64,000 bases of DNA, taken from the NCBI GenBank assembly GCA_036250195.1, contig JAVHZZ010000002.1, forward strand, positions 280,508,960-280,572,959, given 5' to 3'. Below, piece after piece: positions 58,013 to 64,000 of this stretch. Under the pieces are notes generated by a model, which saw nothing but the letters and a program-made list of their open reading frames with translations, did no database searches and was not told where the DNA came from. The position numbers and the translations under genes were made by a program. Positions within the stretch are counted from its first letter, which is position 1, and each line of letters opens with the position of its first letter. The stretch is from Mixophyes australis (lineage: Eukaryota; Chordata; Amphibia; Anura; Limnodynastidae).

Positions 58013-58018
58013 TATAAA
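58013..58018 (+). promoter_or_regulatory. TATA box of the Harbinger mini-gene
   Basis: TATAAA lies 41 bases before the ATG at 58059, and an inverted CCAAT motif (ATTGG, 57975-57979) lies about 35 bases further upstream. The spacing fits a normal RNA polymerase II promoter with a short leader. Confidence 0.55.
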
Positions 58019-58058
58019 ATGACAGAGGAACCTGTTTGGCGCCGAGGAGCGTGAGAAG

Positions 58059-58334
58059 ATGGCAAGTGAAAAAGTGGCAGTGGGTGTTAAGGTTGAGAAG
58101 AAGGTGTCAGTGGGGGTTGCGGGTGAGGAGAAGTTGTCAGTGGGGGTTGCAGCTATGGAGACGGAGACTGAGTCAGAGTTGGTGCTGGAAGGGCCAAAAA
58201 ATGTTGGAAAAGTTAAGGTGGAGGATGGAGATACTCAAGAAGATCAAAGAGCAAATCCAATGAGCCCAAGAGAGGTGGAGATGATGGTCAAAGTACTGGA
58301 CCAGGATGACAACGACATTAAAAAATGTCAGTAG
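58059..58334 (+). CDS. Unknown 91-residue acidic protein of the Harbinger element
   Basis: The ATG at 58059 follows a TATA box and lies in good context (AAGATGGCA). The protein is rich in Val, Glu and Lys, with three repeats of VSVGV/LSVGV in residues 1-40, and ends SPREVEMMVKVLDQDDNDI. PIF/Harbinger elements usually encode a second, Myb-like protein beside the transposase; this could be the N-terminus of such a protein or of the transposase gene, but I recognise no domain. A second open stretch (58551-58715, MCRQLNALGTYLYSYNNQNG) ends at a donor-like CAAG|GTGAGA and may be a further exon. AATAAA follows at 59001-59006. Function unknown. Confidence 0.45.
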   Translation: MASEKVAVGVKVEKKVSVGVAGEEKLSVGVAAMETETESELVLEGPKNVGKVKVEDGDTQEDQRANPMSPREVEMMVKVLDQDDNDIKKCQ

Positions 58335-59000
58335 CACATGTAGTGTAACTGCTTGAAGGACTTATTTTATTCTAGTGTCACATAAAGCAATGTAAACGCC
58401 TAATTTGTAAACTAATTTAGAACGAAGAATTAACGGTGAGAAGGCCTGTTTAGATACCACTGATACCACTAATGTTACTCCTGTTATCAAACAAGAAAAA
58501 ATTGAAAAAGAAAAATATATATAAAAGAAGTTCGACACGAAGGTATTTCAGTGAACATGTGTAGACAGCTAAATGCTTTGGGCACATACCTGTACAGTTA
58601 TAATAACCAAAATGGCGCCTGTTTTCCAGAACGTATGGAGGTTAAGCCCGCTATTATTGCGATTGCGCCACAGGGACCAAAACATAAACTGATCTCGAGC
58701 AGTGTGCAAGGTGAGAAAATGAGAGTATTTATGTCGTTGAATATAAATATATAGAAGTTAAATGGTAAACATTTTTTATTTCCTTGTTTCGTAGATAAAT
58801 AAATCAAAGGGGATAGAAACCCAAGCAACATCAAGACCTGTTTTGCCACAAACCAGTAGCACCTTTAAAAATACTAAATAATAAAAATAATACTCTGCAG
58901 TAGTCTGCGCTCTGATTGGTATGGGCGCGCTCACATCTCATGCGGATCTTTTCAGTCAGACACCTGTGTGTTTAAAAATTGTTGTACTTTTTTTTCCTGC

Positions 59001-59006
59001 AATAAA
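59001..59006 (+). terminator. Polyadenylation signal of the Harbinger mini-gene
   Basis: AATAAA follows a T-run (TTTTTTTTCC) and is followed by GTGTGGTTTATTC, a GT-rich downstream element. It lies about 670 bases after the 91-codon frame and inside the same element. Confidence 0.5.
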
Positions 59007-59698
59007 AATGTTGCATGAACACTGTGTGGTTTATTCTAGGTATTTCACAAATATTAGTTAAGAAAGGTTAATATAACTTTAATAGTCTATAAAGGTTAAA
59101 GTTTATAAAGGGTAAATATGAATAAATTGCCAACATAGACACAAAGGGTAATAACACACGTGCTTTATACAAGTGTAATGGTCTGCAGCCAGAAAAGTGC
59201 AATACACATCTACACAAAACATGTACTGAGACAGACATCAAAAATTTACATACACACGCCCCCCAGGTCGAGGAAGTATCGGGCGATTGTCATGGATCGG
59301 ACGGAAGTTTATACACACTACACAATGGAAACGAGATTGGAACGAAAATATTAAACGGTACAACCAACCCAATGAGGCGACAATCGTCCATCTGGGCAGA
59401 CTTTCGACCATCGTGTCACTACACACACTGACCCGACTTTTGAACGAGCGGTCGTATGTCACCTGATTGAGCCGATTATTGGACGAAAACCGTGTAGTGT
59501 GTACCCAGCTTTAGACATGCAATCTCTGCTACTTTGATTATACAATGGAATGGCTTGACTCAATTAGCTATTTTGGCTGGATACACTAAACATGGGGTTA
59601 TAATATTGACATTGCACGCTTACATAAAATAATAAGACTTTTGACACATTGTATCAGCAGTGTTATGCAATCTGAATCTGTGATACATTTTGATACAA

Positions 59699-60028
59699 GG
59701 GCAGCACGGTGGCTAAGTAGTTAGCACTTCTGCCTTACAGCACTGGGGTCATGAGTTCAATTCCCGACCATGGTCTTATCTGTGAGGAGTTTGTATGTAC
59801 TCCCCGTGTTTGCATGGGTTTCCTCTGGGTGCTCCGGTTTCCTCCCACACTCCAAAAACATACTGGTAGGTTAATTGGCTGCTAACAAATTGACCCTAGT
59901 CTGTGTGTGTATGTGTGTTTGCGAATTTAGACTGTAAGCCTTAATGGGGCAGAGACTGATGTGAGTTCTCTGTACAGTGCTGCGGAATTAGTGGTGCTAT
60001 ATAAATAAATGGTGATGATGATGATGAT
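59699..60028 (+). mobile_element. V-domain SINE with L2-like tail (copy 3)
   Basis: It starts GGGCAGCACGGTGGC with TAGTTAGCACTTCTGCC and GTTCAATTCCC (A and B boxes), the V-type block (GTGTTTGCATGGGTTTCC, GGTTTCCTCCCACACTCC) and a tail TACAGTGCTGCGGAATTAGTGG, TATAAATAAATGG and (ATG)n. It is in the same orientation as the copy at 36074 and very similar to it. Confidence 0.92.
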
Positions 60029-60208
60029 ACAATAACATTTATATTGATACATTTCCCAATGCTATTTCACCCAATATATTACTGTGGAGGCACATTGCAT
60101 ATCATTTAGAAATTCTAACCTTATTACCTCTCAGATTACCTATTGACCTAGCTAATTAACATGGGCTGCCGGCTAGTTAACTCAGACATTGTTCTGAATA
60201 CACACCAA

Positions 60209-60448
60209 GGGGTAAATGTATGAACCTCCGGATTCTTCAAATCCGGCGAGTTTAGCGTCTTCAGCGCTTAAATTTAAAGCGGCGCTGCCTTGTAAAGGGA
60301 AACTTCCCTTTACAAGGCAGCGCCGCTTTAAATTTAAGCGCTGAAGACGCTGAACTCCCTTTACAAGGCAGCGCCGCTTTAAATTTAAGCGCTGAAGACG
60401 CTGAACTCGCCAGAGTTGAAGAATCCGGAGGTTCATACATTTACCCCC
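60209..60448. mobile_element. MITE with a duplicated arm, GGGGTAAATGTATGAACC ends
   Basis: The left arm (GGGGTAAATGTATGAACC, TCCGGATTCTTCAA, AGCGTCTTCAGCGC) pairs with the right arm. The inner part of the right arm (about 57 bp containing CCCTTTACAAGGCAGCGCC and AAGCGCTGAAGACGCTGAAC) occurs twice in tandem. A long perfect hairpin centres at about 60302 (AAGGGAAACTTCCCTT). No target duplication was recognised. Confidence 0.82.
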
Positions 60449-60859
60449 ATAACCTCATAACAATTGACATTTGAGACAAATGGTAATTACTTTAGCTAAC
60501 ACAAGCAAAATGACTGCTGCTGTCCTGTTATTTTCACACAGTATGGCAATATTCTTTATATTTATACTACATACAATATTGCAGGTAATAGCAAGGGCAA
60601 AATGTACCTAATAACATGAAATAATAATACACATAATACACCGATGCTCTGGTGTATATACTTAGACTGGGCCAAGGATTAAAAAGTACATTAAACCGTG
60701 AGAAACAGGTGATGAATACAAAGTTCTCAGTCCAGTAGCACCCTGTTTCCTCACAGTCTCCCTAAATGCACATTATTTTGAGCAAGCCATGAAAAGTATG
60801 TAAGTTTGATTTAAATGATTGTACAAAGGTGGAGATTGCAAAACTTTAATCATGTTCTG

Positions 60860-61910
60860 TTATTTGTGACAACTGCAGGGCTTTATAGCCATGCACATTG
60901 ACCTGAAACTTACATGACCTTGAAGGTAGTGGAAATTAGTTTTTTGGACGTAAATCTCGTTGCGTGCCGTATCTTGTGTGAAACTGCTCTGCGTATCCTC
61001 AGAAATAGCCATTACACCAGTCAATGCAATTTCATACAATTCAAGTCGAAACACAAATGACACTTTCAACTGCCTACGACTTGACGTGCAGAACAGGGGA
61101 GGGAAGGGGCGGACGCACGTAGGCAATGTACAATAAGGGTGAGTGCATGCACGTTCGTCCGCTTCATGCTCTGTGCATCTCTTAGGTACATGTTTTTAGT
61201 TGTTTCACTTGCACCAGCTGCAGGGCAGGTGTAAGTGCTGACTGATAGTGATGACCGACATGTATGGGTGTCAAAACATGTGTTTGCAAGTAAGAGAAAC
61301 TATAAAAATGCATTTTATGTACCGTACGCATTAACGACATCCTGAATAATGTATTTTATATTAAAAAAAACAACATTTTACAATAAGAAGCAACTGCAAA
61401 AATGCATTGTATGTACAGGAGACTTCAATACCATCCAGATTCATGTATTTAATCGGGGAGGGGGGGATGAAGAAAGAAAACACAAGTTTTGCAAGCAACA
61501 ATACATAAGTTTTGTAAGTATGAGAAACTATAAAAATGTACAGTACGCCTTAAAAACATCCTGAATAATGCATTTTACATTAAAAAAAAGCCTTTTTTTA
61601 TTTTGTAGAGGTATTTTTTATGAATGTTAATAGTATTAAGAGTGGTTAATTTATTAATTTCATAGATTTTTATTTTTGCATGCATTCTGATGGGACTTGA
61701 TATTGCACATAAGCATGTGCATATCCTGCAGTCTGTTGCCTGCATATGGCAAGTAACTTACAGCCAGGGCATCCTTAAAACCATATTTAATTGGAAGCGT
61801 TTTGTGAAATCCGCTTGTACTTGAATATGGGCAAATGTGCATGCAAGTTACTTCCGTTTTTTTAATCACAAGATGCATTCACGTTGCATTCCAATATGAA
61901 TCAGGCCCCA
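60860..61910. repeat. GCCTGATTC-family non-autonomous element, internally duplicated
   Basis: Words such as GGCAATGTACAATAAGGG and ACATGTGTTTGCAAGTAAG match 11420-11620. The right end reads TGAATCAGGCCCC, the inverse of the family terminus. Within it, GAGAAACTATAAAAATG, CATCCTGAATAATG and nearby text recur (61290-61360 and 61520-61590). No gene is recognisable. The left boundary is approximate. Confidence 0.5.
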
Positions 61911-61974
61911 GATTCGCAGATGGAGACACTTTACTGAATTGCTCAGAATATACATTATACTATCTTCACCAACA

Positions 61975-62070
61975 TTTATTTATATAGCACCAGCAAATTC
62001 CATAGCACTTTAAAATTGGGGACAAACACAGTAATTAACAAACTGGGTAAAAAAGACAAAGAGGTAAGAA
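61975..62070 (-). repeat. L2 3' end fragment
   Basis: The minus strand reads AAAGTGCTATGGAATTTGCTGG, then TGCTATATAAATAAATG, with ACCCAGTTTGTTAATTACTG before it. This is the inverse of the L2 tail at 11060-11140. Only about 100 bases are present. Confidence 0.8.
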
Positions 62071-62079
62071 TACTATAAT

Positions 62080-63155
62080 AATAAAAGCAAAGGTTAATGT
62101 CTGGACAGTCTCTTACTATCTGGATTATATTGACATGATACAAATACTTCTGTTTATGTTTAAAAAACAAAGAAGATGAAATATTACATTTGACTTATAA
62201 AGGAGAGGGTGTATTTAACATCTTATTCTTTTGTTTTGGGGAAATAATATTTACACAGTTGAGACATTTGTTTAATAAATATATTTATGCAAACTATACT
62301 CGTTCTGTACAGTCTTTAAATATATTGCTTTATCTGTAGATAATAGAATTAAATAACTTTTTCTATGTTCTACAAATTCCATATAATTATACACACAAAC
62401 ATACAGTACATTATCCTAAAGACCCTCCCTATTACTTATGTCTGCTGTAAATAAACTGTAAACCACACTCAGTCAACTTTGTGCATACATAGATAGTGCT
62501 TAACACATGGTAACATGCATACATACATATTGCTGAAATCCATCTTAGGTATTAAGAGTTAAAGTATTTATAATTTACCGTCTTTCATCTGTCTGCGATG
62601 TGACAAGATTTTTTTATTCAGGATTTAAAGAGCTATCCCATCCCCCTTCATATTATGCTACTTCCTGTGACTCCAATGACATCACAGCAGGCAGCTGGAA
62701 TGTGTGTGATGTGGGGGTGGAGAGTATTAGGTGCATTCCTCACAAACTCTTTAAATCTCTTCCCCTCACCCAAGCTTCTGCATCCTTTCTCTTACTCATA
62801 CTTGTTACTTTGTATACAATGTCCAGTTTATGCTTAAACATTGATCTATGCTGCTGGATACATGTACTGCATAATTAAATTAAAGTGCTGCTGAAGGTGG
62901 TAGATTTTTCACTACGAAATGTAAATTGTAACTTGTTTAATATGTTGCTGATCTAAGCAGTTTTACACTAAGCATGCTTTCAAGTGGTGCTTTTGTTGAA
63001 CATGTACCAGTAATAACTGCAAAAAAATAATTATAATTTTGCAAGTCTTTTAAATGAATATAATTTAATTCAATTTTTAAAGTTAGAGTTAAGGATATTA
63101 GTATGCGATTGTCTGCTGCAGCATAAAATGTAAACTTACATTTATACGCCATCTA
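62080..63155. other. Unassigned AT-rich stretch
   Basis: No exon, LTR or MITE ends were found. Short frames such as 62600-62878 have no recognisable content. Confidence 0.35.
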
Positions 63156-63159
63156 TGCT

Positions 63160-63423
63160 CAAACAACCCTCTGACCATCAAATCGACATTGTTGTGTGAC
63201 TGGATCACATATGTCTTCAAAGCATGTTTCCCATTGAAGTCTGGCTGGACCAATATGCACTATGTAGCACTTAACCTTATGCCTCTAACAGTGATTTCAA
63301 GATAGATTGTAAACTTGCCAGCAGAGCCCCCTAATAGCCAGTCTTGTATTATTACTGTTTTTGTTCTGAATTGTAGAGTGCTGCAGAGTATGAAGGTGCT
63401 ATAGTAAATAAATAAATAAATAA
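63160..63423 (+). repeat. L2 3' UTR fragment
   Basis: AACAACCCTCTGACCATCA, TGTGTGACTGGATCA, TCTGGCTGGACCAATATGC, TAGATTGTAAACTTGCC and a TAAATAAATAAATAAG tail follow 10860-11150 of the old L2 copy block by block. It is a 5'-truncated insertion of the same L2 subfamily. Confidence 0.85.
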
Positions 63424-63740
63424 GATACGCTCAATTCAATATACAGTTGCAAGTTTTGCACATGCACAGTGAGAGAAATGTTACCAAAAGGACTTGTATG
63501 CAACTAAAACAATCCTATCTGTTGTTCTTTAAAGCATATAAATGATGTCAATAAACCTAGATCTACATTGGCAATTTACCATGTCATAGTGTCTGTATTG
63601 GCAAGGTGTCACCAATGACTGCATAATACACCTCATATGGGAGGAGTAATATAATTGGAAGCAGGAGAGCTAGCAGAAAGCACGAAACATGAATCAGATA
63701 CTGTAGAAATCTTAAAACAGTAAGCTGTTGGCAACTCTAA

Positions 63741-64000
63741 AGCTGGGTACACACTACACTGTTTTCGTCCAATAATCGGCTCAAACAGCCGACATACGAC
63801 CGCTCATTCAAAAGTCGGGTCAGTGTGTGCAGTGACACAATGGTCGAAAGTCTGCCCAAATGGACGATTATCGCTTCATTTGGTTGGTCGTACCGTTTAA
63901 TATTTTCGTTCCAATCTCGTCTCCGCTGTGTAGTGTGTATAAACTTCCGACCGATCCACAACAGTGAGTACGAAATTACAGTCATTGCTCACGACAACAT
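63741..64000 (-). mobile_element. Harbinger MITE, cut by the window end
   Basis: It starts AGCTGGGTACACACTACAC after TAA (63738-63740) and follows, inverted, the right arm of the 57511-59510 element (TTTTCGTCCAATAATCGGC ... AATATTTTCGTTCCAATC). It then reaches GCTCACGACAACAT, the inverse of the left arm of that element (ATGTTGTCGTGAGC). It therefore looks like an internally deleted derivative joining both arms. The far end lies outside the window. Confidence 0.8.

Larger units (their letters stand above)
57511..59510 (+). mobile_element. 2000-bp PIF/Harbinger-type element, TTA TSD
   Basis: The left end AGCTAGGTACACACTAC and the right end, inverted AGCTGGGTACACACTAC, are flanked by TTA at 57508-57510 and 59511-59513. 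A 3-bp TWA-type duplication is typical of PIF/Harbinger. The right arm (CGATTATTGGACGAAAAC inward) also forms the MITE at 63741. A small gene with TATA box and polyadenylation signal lies between the arms, but there is no DDE transposase, so the element is non-autonomous. Confidence 0.85.

Noticed and set aside
32224..64000. Search for the first coding exon of PPARD on the minus strand
   Set aside because: No frame with a start and an N-terminal sequence resembling a PPAR A/B domain next to a donor site was convincing. It may be short, divergent or outside the window.

Overview
This window is vertebrate nuclear DNA. It contains one recognisable host gene, PPARD (peroxisome proliferator-activated receptor delta/beta), on the minus strand, set in a dense mosaic of mobile elements. 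Five PPARD exons are visible. From 5' to 3' of the gene they are zinc finger 1 (32079-32224), zinc finger 2 (15670-15808), hinge (7290-7486), main ligand-binding exon (5403-5853) and final exon with the AF-2 helix and stop codon (2375-2622). All splice sites are GT/AG and the phases join without a break. The exon carrying the usual start codon was not found. The mix of hAT, PIF/Harbinger, Tc1, L2, V-domain SINE, Ngaro/DIRS-like, chromodomain gypsy and TTA-flanked MITE elements, together with long introns, suggests an amphibian, probably a frog. That is inference; the sequence does not name the species.

Layout. 1-2374: 3' flank or UTR of PPARD with small Harbinger-like and hAT-like MITEs. 2375-7486: three PPARD exons, with a 333-bp palindromic MITE between them. 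7.5-15.7 kb (intron): a Tc1 transposon with its TA target, an old L2 LINE, a 2.7-kb non-autonomous hAT carrying a G-rich minisatellite and a nested MITE, an AGAT microsatellite and a V-type SINE. 15.8-32.1 kb (intron): a solo LTR, a dead GTF2IRD2/ZBED-type hAT transposase, a decayed Ngaro/DIRS-like tyrosine-recombinase retrotransposon, and a large BED-finger hAT whose 3' part has grown into a three-level tandem array (27 bp, 103 bp, about 1.4 kb).

32.2-64 kb lies upstream of the visible PPARD exons. It holds inverted fragments of the same hAT, then a minus-strand gypsy element (36984-45133) broken by a 2250-bp hAT (8-bp TSD) and a 431-bp solo LTR (5-bp TSD). Further on are another permuted hAT fragment, a gypsy-like solo LTR, a C/T-rich L2 LINE with endonuclease and reverse transcriptase, an exactly 2000-bp Harbinger-type element that carries its own small transcription unit, a second V-SINE, and a Harbinger MITE cut by the window end.

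Every transposon coding region seen is broken by stops or frameshifts, so none looks autonomous. PPARD appears intact over the exons seen. The most unusual structures are the hierarchical hAT array, the minisatellite-bearing hAT pair, the Harbinger mini-gene and the hydrolase-like tail of the Ngaro-like element. No RNA genes, CRISPR arrays or prokaryotic features were seen.
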